From: DAOUAG01 sp034432935
GTDB taxonomy: Bacteria; Chloroflexota; Dehalococcoidia; SM23-28-2; RBG-16-64-32
Assembly (NCBI GenBank): GCA_034432935.1
Contig: DAOUBD010000028.1
Coordinates: 4,915-68,914, forward strand
Direction: 5' to 3'
DNA: 64,000 nt
A program made the translations under genes and the position numbers. Below the pieces are notes generated by a model. It worked only from the letters and a program-made list of their open reading frames with translations, did not search any database and was not told where the DNA came from. Of this stretch, positions 49,803-58,311 are shown piece after piece; positions within the stretch are counted from its first letter, which is position 1; the number at the start of each line of letters is the position of its first letter.

Positions 49803-52102
49803 GGGCACAGGAGAACGCCCGAACCCTCCCGGGCGCCCCGCTCTGGGGCTGGGCCGCTGCCGCGGTGGCATTGCTCGCTCTCCTGGCGTTGGCTCCGGCG
49901 CCGGCCGAGGCCCACGCCATCCTCATCCGGTCAGACCCTCCGGTCAACGCGAGACTCCAGGACCCGCCGCCGCTGGTATCGGCCTTCTTCAGCGAGGCGC
50001 TGGACAAGCGCCTTTCGTCCCTCAGGGTTGTGAACGGCGAGGGCAAGGAGGTGGATTCAGGCCAGACGTCCTTTGGGCCAGACGCCGCGCAGATGTCCGT
50101 CACCATTCCGGAGCCGCTGCCGCCGGGCTTCTACGCCGTGCTCTGGCAGACCCTTTCCAGCGTGGATGGCCATCTCCTGAAGGGATCGTATCCCTTTACC
50201 GTCCTCAACCCGGATGGGTCAGAGCCCTCCGGCCCGCGGCCTACCGCGGGCGGTGGCGCCGGCTATAGCGGCGGCGCTCCCACCGCCGATGCGGTAGCTG
50301 TGAAGTGGGCTGGGTTGCTGGCCGCGTCCCTGGCCGTAGGGGCCCTGGCCTTCTCCACCCTAGTCGCGGGGCGGCTGAGAGCCGAAGCCGGGGCCGCTGT
50401 CCACCGCTACTGCCTGCGCTCGGCCTGGGCCGGCGTCTTTGGCCTGGCCGTGACAGGCGCCGCCGAACTCCTCATCCAGGCCCGCCGCCTGGGCGGCCTC
50501 GGCTTCACCGGCGACGCCCTGCGCACCGTCTGGGGCGAGCGTTGGATAGAGCGCCAGGCCGTGCTCCTGGCGATAGGCGCGCTGCTCTGGGCCCACGGCT
50601 GGCCCAAGGGAAGGCAGCGCGCCGAGGCTTCGCAAGCTCTGCTCGCCATCGCCCTTATCGGCGGGTTCCAGTACCTCCTGTTGGCGGCCATGACCAGCCA
50701 CGCCAGCTCCGTGCCCGGGTCATTCTGGGCCGTGGGCGCCGACTTCATTCACCTTAGCGCCGCGGCCCTCTGGGCGGGAATCCTCTTCCAGTTGGTCCTC
50801 TTTCTGGCCTGGGCGATCCGGCACACGCCGCCGGACAAGCGTCCTGATCTTCTGGCCCAGCCCTTGCGCCGCTTCTCGGCGCTGGCGGCCACCGCCGTGG
50901 CCCTTCTCCTCGCCAGCGGCCTGGCCAGTAGCCTGACGGAGGTCCCTGACTTCGAAGCTTTGGGCAACACCGCCTACGGGCGCGCCTTGGTCGTGAAACT
51001 GGCCGTGATCGCGCTTCTCATGCTCGCGGCCGGCCTCAACGCCGTCTTCTTGGCGCCCCGGGCCCGGCGCGAGAGCGACGAGGCATCGGACCGCCGCTTC
51101 GTCTGGACCGTACGGGCGGAGATCGCCTTGGCCATCGCCGTCCTCGCCACCGCCGCCGTCTTCGTCCAATACCCCACGGCCCGGCAGCAGCGCGACGCTG
51201 CCGCCAATGTCCAGGCCTCCGCGCAGGCGGTGGTGGGCTATGACCAGATCCAGGACACAGGCTCCGCCATGGTCAACCTCACCATCTCACCCAAGGCCGT
51301 CGGCACCAACTCCTTCCGCGTCTTCCTCTTCCCGCCCTCCGGCGGCCAGTTGGGCGAGGTGCAACGGGTCCGCCTGCGGTTCAAGCCGCCGGATCCAGCG
51401 CTGGGGCCCTCGGAGATCATCGCCGAGCCATCGGGCCTGAACGCCTACAAGGCGGTGGGGCCCTTCTTCACCACACCCGGCGCCTGGGAGGTGGCCGTGG
51501 ACCTGAGGCGCCGGGAGGTGGAGGACGTAACGGCAGTCTTCCGAGTGGCCGTTCCTGGGGCGCAAGCGGAAGGCGGGGGGCAGTTCAGCCTGCCCCTCTT
51601 GGCCGGCAGTTGGACCACCGTGGGCGCGATGGGCGTGTTGCTGGCCGCCGTGCTCATGATCATCTGGGCTGCCCAGTGGCCGGGTCTGCCCAGGCGTGTG
51701 GGCCGCGGCCTCCGGATCGCCAGCGGGTTCGTCTCCGTGATCGGCCTGGCCCTACTGGTGGAGAGCCTTTTCCCGGCTGGCCAAGGGCCGGTGAACCCGG
51801 TGGAAGCCACCGGAAGCTCCATCGCCATCGGCCGCAGCCTTTACGTCAACAACTGCGCCCGCTGCCATGGCACCGAGGGCCGCGGCGACGGTCCGGACGC
51901 CAACTCTTTGGGCGTCCCGCCGGCCGACTTTCGCCAGCACATCCCCTACCACACGGACCTGTTCTTCTTCGAGGTCATCTCCAACGGCCTCGGCAACTTC
52001 ATGCCCCCCTTTGCGGACCAGATAACGGAAGAGGAGCGCTGGCACCTGATAAACTTCCTGAAGGCCGAGTATGGCATCGATACTAGTCTGCCCCCGCCCT
52101 AA
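49799..52102 (+). CDS. CopC-CopD-YtkA-like-cytochrome c fusion protein
   Basis: A 767-residue membrane protein with four parts. CopC (mature His1 in AEA-HAILIRSDPP, and an intact DGH motif, SSVDGHLLKG, residues 38-135); CopD (about eight membrane segments, about 160-455, as in YcnJ-type copper importers); a beta domain like YtkA/FixH (about 490-605, GSAMVNLTISPKAVG, NSFRVFLF); a last membrane segment (about 610-635, then another); and a class I cytochrome c (CARCH near residue 683, MPPF as axial Met region). Known CopC-CopD fusions take up copper; a heme at the C-terminus could reduce copper or transfer electrons. ATG overlaps the previous stop. Confidence 0.92.
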   Translation: MRAQENARTLPGAPLWGWAAAAVALLALLALAPAPAEAHAILIRSDPPVNARLQDPPPLVSAFFSEALDKRLSSLRVVNGEGKEVDSGQTSFGPDAAQMSVTIPEPLPPGFYAVLWQTLSSVDGHLLKGSYPFTVLNPDGSEPSGPRPTAGGGAGYSGGAPTADAVAVKWAGLLAASLAVGALAFSTLVAGRLRAEAGAAVHRYCLRSAWAGVFGLAVTGAAELLIQARRLGGLGFTGDALRTVWGERWIERQAVLLAIGALLWAHGWPKGRQRAEASQALLAIALIGGFQYLLLAAMTSHASSVPGSFWAVGADFIHLSAAALWAGILFQLVLFLAWAIRHTPPDKRPDLLAQPLRRFSALAATAVALLLASGLASSLTEVPDFEALGNTAYGRALVVKLAVIALLMLAAGLNAVFLAPRARRESDEASDRRFVWTVRAEIALAIAVLATAAVFVQYPTARQQRDAAANVQASAQAVVGYDQIQDTGSAMVNLTISPKAVGTNSFRVFLFPPSGGQLGEVQRVRLRFKPPDPALGPSEIIAEPSGLNAYKAVGPFFTTPGAWEVAVDLRRREVEDVTAVFRVAVPGAQAEGGGQFSLPLLAGSWTTVGAMGVLLAAVLMIIWAAQWPGLPRRVGRGLRIASGFVSVIGLALLVESLFPAGQGPVNPVEATGSSIAIGRSLYVNNCARCHGTEGRGDGPDANSLGVPPADFRQHIPYHTDLFFFEVISNGLGNFMPPFADQITEEERWHLINFLKAEYGIDTSLPPP

Positions 52103-52169
52103 GTCCTTTCCCTTCGCAGCCAAAGGCCGCAGGTCTCGCCGCCGCCGGGCAAGGCGGGGAGACGCTCGG

Positions 52170-52625
52170 ATGGCCCTGCCGGACTGGGTCTGGGGGGCCA
52201 TCTTGGGCGGCGTAGTCGTCATTGCAGTGGGCGGATTCTTCCTGGGCAGAGCTGTCCTCAGCGGCGGCGCCGGCGGGACCTGCGACAAGGCGCTGCCGCC
52301 CCTGGGCTCCAGCGAGATCTCCGAGCAAGCCTTTCAAGAGGAGGACGCTGCCTTGGGGCGCATCCTGGACATGCTAGGCCGCGGCGATGTCCAAGGGGCC
52401 GAATCGGCCTTCTTCGGCCCGGTGCACAACTTCACCCATAACATAGATCCCAGCGTACGCCAGCAGGACCAGGAGCTGGCCAAGAGTCTCTGTAAGGCCG
52501 TCATCCAGTTGGAGGACTCCCTGGCCTTCGACAGGGGGGCCGTGAAGATCGGCCTCGACATGCAGGCCGTCCGCAACCTGCTGCGGGACTCGGCCCAGGC
52601 GTTGGGATACGCTAGGCCCCACTGA
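52170..52625 (+). CDS. Membrane-anchored FFGxxHNxTHxID-domain protein (copper cluster paralogue B)
   Basis: A 151-residue protein with one N-terminal membrane segment (residues about 8-28) and an exported helical domain. Its order is Cys in GGTCDKAL, FQEEDAALGRILDML, then AFFGPVHNFTHNIDPS, Cys in AKSLCKAVIQLED and a C-terminal helix ending near QALGY. It matches the C-terminal domain encoded at 49173-49802 in both Cys, both His and the spacing. ATG at 52170 has GGGGAGACG upstream; the frame is open to 52071, but that part overlaps the CopCD gene. Last gene of the copper-type cluster. Confidence 0.8.
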   Translation: MALPDWVWGAILGGVVVIAVGGFFLGRAVLSGGAGGTCDKALPPLGSSEISEQAFQEEDAALGRILDMLGRGDVQGAESAFFGPVHNFTHNIDPSVRQQDQELAKSLCKAVIQLEDSLAFDRGAVKIGLDMQAVRNLLRDSAQALGYARPH

Positions 52626-52643
52626 GGACAGAAGGAGGCACCG

Positions 52644-53441
52644 ATGATGTCAGGACAGCTAGCGGGTCGCACAGCCATCGTAACCGGCGCCAGCCGGGGG
52701 ATCGGCAAGGCCATCGCGCTACTCTTCGCGGGGGAGGGAGCGAACATCGTCGCCGCCGCCCGTACTGTCCAGCCGGGTCAGCACCCGCTGCCCGGCAGCG
52801 TAGCGGAGACCGTAGCGGAGATCCAGGCGGCAGGCGGCCGGGCGATCGCCGTGCAGTGCGACGTCTCACAAGAGGAGGAGATCGCCAGTCTTGTGTCCAA
52901 GACCCGCGAGGCCTTCGGGCCTCCGGACGTGCTGGTCAACAACGCAGCGCTGACCTACTACATCCCCTTTCCCGAGTTTCCCCTGCGGCGGTGGCGAAAG
53001 ATGCTGGAGGTGGACCTCACAGGACCCTTCATGCTGATCCAGGCGGTGCTACCAGACATGCTGGCGGCCAAGAGGGGGCACATCATCAACATCTCGTCTC
53101 TGGCCGCCCGCCATCCGGAGGGCCCGCCCTATTCCTACCCCCGCGGCGGCACGCCCTACGGCGTAGTCAAGGCCAGCATCGAACGCCTGACGACTGGGCT
53201 GGCCCACGAGCTCTACGGCACGGGCATCGCCGTCAACGCCCTGGCCCCCGCTGGCATCGTCCCGACGCCCGGTGTGCTGTACCACAAGCTGATCGAGAGC
53301 GAGGACGACCCGAGGGCCGAGCCGGTGGAGTACATGGCCCGCGCCGCCCTCCTCCTGGCCACCTGCGATCCCGAGACCTTCACCGGGCGCATCACGTATA
53401 GCCAGCCACTCCTGCGGGAACACGGCCTCCTGGAACCGTAA
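52644..53441 (+). CDS. Short-chain dehydrogenase/reductase (SDR)
   Basis: A 265-residue classical SDR: TGASRGIGKAIALLF, NNAALTYYIPFP (NNAx), ISSLAARHPEGPPYSYPRGGTPYGVVKASIERL carrying Tyr and Lys. An insert between Ser and Tyr is longer than usual. A C-terminal ITYSQPLL closes it. ATG-ATG at 52644 follows GAAGGAGGCACCG. It is 18 bases after the copper cluster; co-transcription is possible, but a functional link is not evident. Substrate unknown. Confidence 0.92.
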   Translation: MMSGQLAGRTAIVTGASRGIGKAIALLFAGEGANIVAAARTVQPGQHPLPGSVAETVAEIQAAGGRAIAVQCDVSQEEEIASLVSKTREAFGPPDVLVNNAALTYYIPFPEFPLRRWRKMLEVDLTGPFMLIQAVLPDMLAAKRGHIINISSLAARHPEGPPYSYPRGGTPYGVVKASIERLTTGLAHELYGTGIAVNALAPAGIVPTPGVLYHKLIESEDDPRAEPVEYMARAALLLATCDPETFTGRITYSQPLLREHGLLEP

Positions 53442-53760
53442 GGCCGAACACTCCCCACCCGTGCTGGGGCCCTCGAAACATGGGCCGTTGGGCTCCGCTC
53501 GCCCTTCGACGGTGCTCAGGACGAGCGGGAAGGAACGCGGGCACACGCCCCCGCTCATGCTGAGGTTCTCGAAGCATGAGCCGTTGGGCTCCGCTCATCC
53601 TTCGACGGTGCTCAGGACGAGCGGGAAGGGGCGCCTGGCCGAATCACCACTCACACCAAGCCCCGTACAACGCCCGCTCATGCTGAGGCCCTCGAAGCAT
53701 GAGCCACACAAACGCCCGCTCATGCTGAGGCCCTCGAAGCATCAGGGGCGCACTCCCCTC
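53440..53760. repeat. Palindromic repeat cluster with a composite unit shared with 59345-59575
   Basis: This 320-base cluster lies in the 447-base gap after the SDR. It has at least five hairpins of two types: TGCTGAGG[C/T][T/C]CTCGAAGCATGAG and TCCTTCGACGGTGCTCAGGACGAGCGGGAAGG. Bases 53619-53705 (AGCGGGAAGG, GCCGAATCACCACTCAC, AGCCCCGTACAAC) recur, diverged and inverted, at about 59357-59436. No gene is seen in the remainder of the gap. Confidence 0.85.
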
Positions 53761-53888
53761 CTACGTCGTAAACCCTGTCTCAACCCACCTCCTCACTTCC
53801 CAGCGTAACCAGCAGCGGCCCGATGAGTCTCTTCTTATGGTAAGCGCCGCCCCGGCAAATCCCCCATTGGCGAAGGGAGGTACAGAGG

Positions 53889-54881
53889 ATGCCGCCTAAG
53901 CTGATCTGGCCGGCCCTAGGGGCGTTCCTGGCCATCGCCGTCGTCCTCGCCAGAACGCCTCATCTGCCTGCCGACGCAACTGCCACCCTCGATCCTGAGG
54001 AGCAGGCATTCCTTGACCTGTTGAACAACTACCGGCAACAGAACGGCGTTGGGCCGTTGTCGGCCGAGCCCAGCCTGACCGATGCCGCCCGGTGGATGAG
54101 CGCCGACATGGGCGCCCACGCCTATTTCAGCCACACCGACTCCCTGGGCCGCAACCCCTGGGACCGCATGGCCGCCTTCGGCTATAACTACAACACCTGG
54201 AGGGGAGAGAATATCGCCGCCGGAACGTCCTCAGCCCAAACCGTCTTCGACCTCTGGCGCAACTCCCCCGGCCACAACGCCAACATGCTGAGCAGCAACT
54301 ACCGGGTCATCGGCATCGGCAGGGTGTACACGCCAGGGAGTCCCTACGGCTGGTACTGGACCACCGACTTCGGGGGCTACGTGCCGAACCCATCGCCTCC
54401 TCCTTCCACGCCGACGCCGACGCCGACACCAACGCCAACGCCCACGCCAACGCCTGCTACCACGCCATCGCCCACGCCAACGCCCGCTCCCACGCCGTCG
54501 ACCACGCCGGATCCCAACGCGGACCCCGATGGCGACGGCTTCCCCACCTGGGTGGAACAGCGTGTGGGCACCGACCCGTTCCTCCGCTGCGGGATGCCCG
54601 ATACCAGCCGGGCCACTAGGCCAAGCATGGCGTGGCCCGCCGATCTGGTGACCGATGGCACGTACCGCATCGATATGCAGGACATCGCCAGTTTCATCGC
54701 GCCAATCCACCGCCTGAACACATCCCCGGGCCAGCCAGGATACGACCCCCGCTGGGACATCGTACCCTCAGCGGGCCCCCTGTCCAACGACATCAACATC
54801 ACGGACCTCGTCGCTCTCATCGTCCTGAAGCCGCCGATGTTCAACGGTCAGCGGGCTTACCAGGGGCCGGCCTGCCAGTAA
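53889..54881 (+). CDS. Secreted CAP/SCP-domain protein with Pro-Thr linker and calcium-binding C-terminus
   Basis: A 330-residue exported protein. Signal peptide (residues 1-30); CAP domain (about 38-160) with FLDLLNNYRQQNGV, AYFSHTDSLGRNPWDRM (His/Asp-type CAP signature), RGENIAAG and WRNSPGHNANML; a PTPT-rich linker (about 170-210); then DPDGDGFPTWVEQRVGTDPF, a thrombospondin-3/EF-hand-like calcium loop, and a degenerate dockerin-like end (RIDMQDIASFI, DINITDLVALIV). Bacterial CAP proteins are secreted and of mixed role. ATG at 53889 has GGAGGTACAGAGG upstream. Repeats lie on both sides. Confidence 0.9.
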   Translation: MPPKLIWPALGAFLAIAVVLARTPHLPADATATLDPEEQAFLDLLNNYRQQNGVGPLSAEPSLTDAARWMSADMGAHAYFSHTDSLGRNPWDRMAAFGYNYNTWRGENIAAGTSSAQTVFDLWRNSPGHNANMLSSNYRVIGIGRVYTPGSPYGWYWTTDFGGYVPNPSPPPSTPTPTPTPTPTPTPTPATTPSPTPTPAPTPSTTPDPNADPDGDGFPTWVEQRVGTDPFLRCGMPDTSRATRPSMAWPADLVTDGTYRIDMQDIASFIAPIHRLNTSPGQPGYDPRWDIVPSAGPLSNDINITDLVALIVLKPPMFNGQRAYQGPACQ

Positions 54882-54914
54882 CCACACCTCACGGCAGCAG
54901 GCGCATCCCGCCAC

Positions 54915-54945
54915 CCGTGCTGAGGCCCTCGAAGCATGAGGGGCA
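54915..54945. repeat. Single palindromic repeat
   Basis: CCCGTGCTGAGGCCCTCGAAGCATGAG, one diverged copy of the window's hairpin repeat, after the CAP gene. Confidence 0.7.
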
Positions 54946-55130
54946 GGCGCCCCCGGCTGCGCTGGAGAATCCCGAAGCCTTAGTCCAGCCGCGAGACGGC
55001 GAGAGATGCCGTTCCCGGTTGACACGGCGCCGGGAATCTGTTTTCTTGACGGCGGGGGCCACGTAGGCGTTCAAGCCGGACGATACCTAGGCTAGGTATA
55101 GCCTCCGAAGTAAGGCGGAAGGAGCTTGTG

Positions 55131-56378
55131 ATGATAGAGGGAGTGTCCCAACAACAGCTGCTGGAGGATTTCGCCCGTTACGTCTCGCCCCAGAAGGTGC
55201 AGATGTACCGCATGTGGGGCGTCGACTTCATCCCGGGCAAGCGGGAGGGCGTCCGCGTCTGGGACTGGGAGGGCAAGCGGTCTTGGATCGATTGTAGGAG
55301 CGCGGGCGGTGTCTTCAACCTTGGCCACCGCCCTCCCCGTATCATCGCTGCCCTCAAGAAGGCGCTGGATGAGATCGATATAGCCGACCACATGCTGGCC
55401 AGCGGCTATCGGGCGATGACGGCCAAGAAGCTGGCGGAGATCACGCCGGGGGATCTTCAATACACCTGCTTCGGCTCCTCCGGGGGCGAGGCCATCGATT
55501 TCGCCATCAAACTAGCCCGCGGCTACACAGGCAAGCCCGGGGTGATATCGGCGGTGAAGGGCTACCACGGCCATACGGGCATGGCCCTGGCCGCCACCGA
55601 TGACTTCGGCACAAGGTACGGGCCCCTGGCGCCAGGCTTCCGCAAGGTGCCGCACGGGGACTTCGAGGCCCTGGAGAAGGCGGCGACGGACGACGTGGCG
55701 GCCATCATCATGGAGACCATCCCGGCCACGGCCGGCTTCATCATCCCCCCTGACGACTGGTACCCCCGCGTGCGCAAGCTGTGCGATGAGCGGGGGATCA
55801 TCCTGATCCTGGACGAGGTGCAGGCGGGACTGGGCCGGACGGGCCGCCTCTGGGCGTACGAAGAGTGGGGCATCTACCCAGACATCATGGTCTTGGGGAA
55901 GGGCATGAGCGCGGCCATCTACCCCGTCTCCTCCGCTACCTACCGTCCCTTCCTTCAGTCCTTCTTCGACGCCGACGCCTTCGCCCACCTCTCCTCCACG
56001 GGCGGCTCCGAGTTAGGGATGGTGACGGCGCTGGAGATGCTGAACCAGATCACCGAGCCCGGCTTTCTGGAACACGTCAGGGCCATGGGGCAGCGCTTCG
56101 AGGACGGGTTCGCCGCCCTTCAGGAGAAGTACCCGCAGGTGCTGAAAGGGCTGAACCGGCGGGGTCTCATGATCGGCGTCGTCATGTCTCATAAGGACTG
56201 TGGCCTCCTGATGGCCCGGGCGCTGGCCCAACGGGGTGTCATCGCCGTCTACGCCCACTACAACCCCCACATCCTCCAGCTTATGCCCCCGCTTATCATC
56301 CAGCCGCACGAGGTGGACGAGGTGCTGGACGCCTTCGACGGCGCCTTCCAGGAGGTGGCGGCCGCGTTGAGCCGGTGA
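55131..56378 (+). CDS. Class III (aspartate family) PLP-dependent aminotransferase
   Basis: A 415-residue PLP enzyme with the fold-type I plan: GGVFNLGHRPPRIIAALKKAL, TCFGSSGGEAIDFAIKLARGYTG, GYHGHTGMALAAT, ILILDEVQAGLGRTGRLWAYEEWGIYPDI (with the PLP Asp) and PLP Lys in VLGKGMSAAIYPVS. Acts on an omega- or alpha-amino acid; the true substrate (ornithine-, GABA-type or other) is not evident. The frame can begin at GTG 55128, but AAGGAG lies 6 bases from the ATG at 55131. The phosphotransferase gene follows after 57 bases, so they may form an operon. Confidence 0.92.
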   Translation: MIEGVSQQQLLEDFARYVSPQKVQMYRMWGVDFIPGKREGVRVWDWEGKRSWIDCRSAGGVFNLGHRPPRIIAALKKALDEIDIADHMLASGYRAMTAKKLAEITPGDLQYTCFGSSGGEAIDFAIKLARGYTGKPGVISAVKGYHGHTGMALAATDDFGTRYGPLAPGFRKVPHGDFEALEKAATDDVAAIIMETIPATAGFIIPPDDWYPRVRKLCDERGIILILDEVQAGLGRTGRLWAYEEWGIYPDIMVLGKGMSAAIYPVSSATYRPFLQSFFDADAFAHLSSTGGSELGMVTALEMLNQITEPGFLEHVRAMGQRFEDGFAALQEKYPQVLKGLNRRGLMIGVVMSHKDCGLLMARALAQRGVIAVYAHYNPHILQLMPPLIIQPHEVDEVLDAFDGAFQEVAAALSR

Positions 56379-56435
56379 GGGCACGGCCTGACGTCCCCTT
56401 GGCTTGAGACCGCGCCCGCTAGGGAGCCCGCAAGA

Positions 56436-57338
56436 ATGGAAGAAACGGAGCCCAAGATAGACCCGCGGGAGGCGCTGGCCGCCCTCGGCTATCCCGAAGT
56501 CTCAGACCCAGTGAGGATAACCGGCGGCTGGGAGACCCTCCTGTGGCGGTTCCAGACGCCGGACGGCCGCGAACACTCCCTCCGCATCTACCATCTGGCC
56601 CGGATCCGGGCCATCGCCTGGCGAGAGAGAGCGGCGCTAGAGGCCTGCGCTGGGGCCGGCCTGCCCGCGCCGCGGGTCGAGAAGGCGGGCGAAGTCTGCG
56701 GCTACCCTGCCCTCGTCCTCTCCTGGTGCCCGGGCAAACCGATTCTCTCCTTCATCGAGAACAAACCGTGGCTGTTGTGGCGCCTAAGCCACCTCTTCGG
56801 CCAGATGCACGCCCGCCTGCACGCCATCAAGCCGCCGGGGGAGTTCCTTGCCTCGGCGCCTAGGGAGTGGGTGATGCGGGCAGGGGACGAATATCAGGAC
56901 CTGGCCGAGCACGCCCTGGGCCTGGGGTTGCGCACCGACTGCCTGATCCATATGGACTACCATCCCCTGAACATCGTCAGCGACGGTTCCGTCATCACTG
57001 GCGTGTTGGACTGGTGCGGAGCAGCGGCTGGGGACCCCCGGGCGGACCTGGCGCGCACGGAGATCACCCTCTTGGCGGCCCCGGTACCGCCGGGGCCGAT
57101 GGCCCCCTTCCTGAACCTGGCCCGCCACCTCGTCCTCCGGGCCTGGCGTTCGGGATATAGGTCGGTTGCCGGTTCCTTGCCGGATTACCGGCCGCTGCGC
57201 GCCTGGGCCGGCGCCACTCTCATCACCGAGATCGTCCCCGTCATCGATATGCCCAACGTCTGGGGGACTCGCCAGGACCTCGAGAAGTTCCGCCGCCTGG
57301 TGGAAGCCTGGGCCCGCCAGGAGGGCGTCCGGCGCTAG
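56436..57338 (+). CDS. Aminoglycoside-phosphotransferase-like kinase
   Basis: A 300-residue protein of the APH/choline-kinase fold. An N-terminal nucleotide lobe (GGWETLLWRFQTPDG) leads to the catalytic loop CLIHMDYHPLNIV (HxDxxxxN pattern) and the metal loop GVLDWCGAAAGDPRADLAR (DW). Resistance is not implied: most members phosphorylate small alcohols or amino sugars. ATG at 56436 has AGGGAGCCC upstream. It follows the aminotransferase and precedes the epoxide-hydrolase-type gene by 88 bases. Confidence 0.88.
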   Translation: MEETEPKIDPREALAALGYPEVSDPVRITGGWETLLWRFQTPDGREHSLRIYHLARIRAIAWRERAALEACAGAGLPAPRVEKAGEVCGYPALVLSWCPGKPILSFIENKPWLLWRLSHLFGQMHARLHAIKPPGEFLASAPREWVMRAGDEYQDLAEHALGLGLRTDCLIHMDYHPLNIVSDGSVITGVLDWCGAAAGDPRADLARTEITLLAAPVPPGPMAPFLNLARHLVLRAWRSGYRSVAGSLPDYRPLRAWAGATLITEIVPVIDMPNVWGTRQDLEKFRRLVEAWARQEGVRR

Positions 57339-57383
57339 CCGCGGGCGAACCGGAAAGCCTTGCGCTACCGTAAGGGCGGCGGC

Positions 57384-57389
57384 TAGACT
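57384..57389 (+). promoter_or_regulatory. -10 element (TAGACT) of the epoxide hydrolase-LLM operon
   Basis: GGCTAGACTT, 37 bases before ATG 57427; it resembles the -10 at 47945. Confidence 0.3.
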
Positions 57390-57426
57390 TCTCGTGCACG
57401 CGCCACCAGACCGCCTGCTATCCGCT

Positions 57427-58311
57427 ATGCCCCATCACGACGGCCTCCGCCACGAATACGCCACCGTAAACGGCCTGCGATACCACTTCGTCCGCGAGGG
57501 CAGCGGCGCGCCCCTCATCCTGCTCCACGGCTGGCCCGGCTTCTACTACGAGTGGCGGTTGAACATCGCACCCCTCTCCCAGAGGTTCGAGGTGGTGGCC
57601 CCCGACATGCGCGGCTACGGATACAGCGACAAACCCGATTTGCCGCCGGAAGAGGGATACACCCCCGCCGCCTACGCTGCCGACATTGGAGCCCTGATGG
57701 ACGCTTTGGGATGGGACAAGGCGAGCTTTGTGGCCCACGACTTCGGCAGCGTCTGGGCCCAGCAGTTCGCCCGCGTCCAGCCAGGGCGGGTGCACCGGCT
57801 GGTGCTCATCGATCCCGTCTACCCCGGCATCGGCGCCCGTTGGTTCGAGCCCGGACGGGCCCTGGAGACCTGGTACACAGCCTTCCACCAGTTGCCTTGG
57901 GCCGAGGAGCTCGTCGGCTCCAGCCGCAGGGCCACGGAGCTCTACCTCCGGCATTTCCTCGGCCATTGGTCGTACAACCCAGACCTCTGGACTGACGGGG
58001 AGATCGCCGAGTATGTGGAGGCCTTCTCCCAGCCTGGAGCGCTGCGGGGCGGCTTCAACTGCTACCGCGCCCTGTTCCGCGCCCCGGGCGCCATGGCTGC
58101 CACCGGCAAGATCCCGGCGCCTACTCTGGTACTTTGGGCCGAGAACGACCCGATCTTGCCGCCTGCGTGGGCCGACAGGCTGGGCGATTTCTTCGCGAAC
58201 TACGAATTGCGGACGGTGCCGAAGGCTGGCCACTTCCTGATGCGGGAGCAACCGGATGTCTTGAACAGAGCCGTAATCCAGTGGGTCTTGGACAAAGGAG
58301 GACGCCGATGA
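57427..58311 (+). CDS. Alpha/beta hydrolase, epoxide-hydrolase type
   Basis: A 294-residue alpha/beta hydrolase. HGWPG (oxyanion loop), DMRGYGYSDKP, and the nucleophile elbow VAHDFGS with Asp instead of Ser identify an epoxide hydrolase or haloalkane-dehalogenase relative; HGWPG favours the former. The C-terminal acid/His are in WAENDPILPPAWADRL and KAGHFLMREQP. ATG at 57427 begins the conserved region; a GTG at 57394 would add 11 residues. Its stop overlaps the LLM oxidoreductase ATG (ATGA), so they are coupled. Confidence 0.92.
   Translation: MPHHDGLRHEYATVNGLRYHFVREGSGAPLILLHGWPGFYYEWRLNIAPLSQRFEVVAPDMRGYGYSDKPDLPPEEGYTPAAYAADIGALMDALGWDKASFVAHDFGSVWAQQFARVQPGRVHRLVLIDPVYPGIGARWFEPGRALETWYTAFHQLPWAEELVGSSRRATELYLRHFLGHWSYNPDLWTDGEIAEYVEAFSQPGALRGGFNCYRALFRAPGAMAATGKIPAPTLVLWAENDPILPPAWADRLGDFFANYELRTVPKAGHFLMREQPDVLNRAVIQWVLDKGGRR

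Noticed and set aside
54400..54510. Tandem ACGCCGACG-like repeats
   Set aside because: These encode the Pro-Thr linker of the CAP protein and are ordinary coding low complexity.
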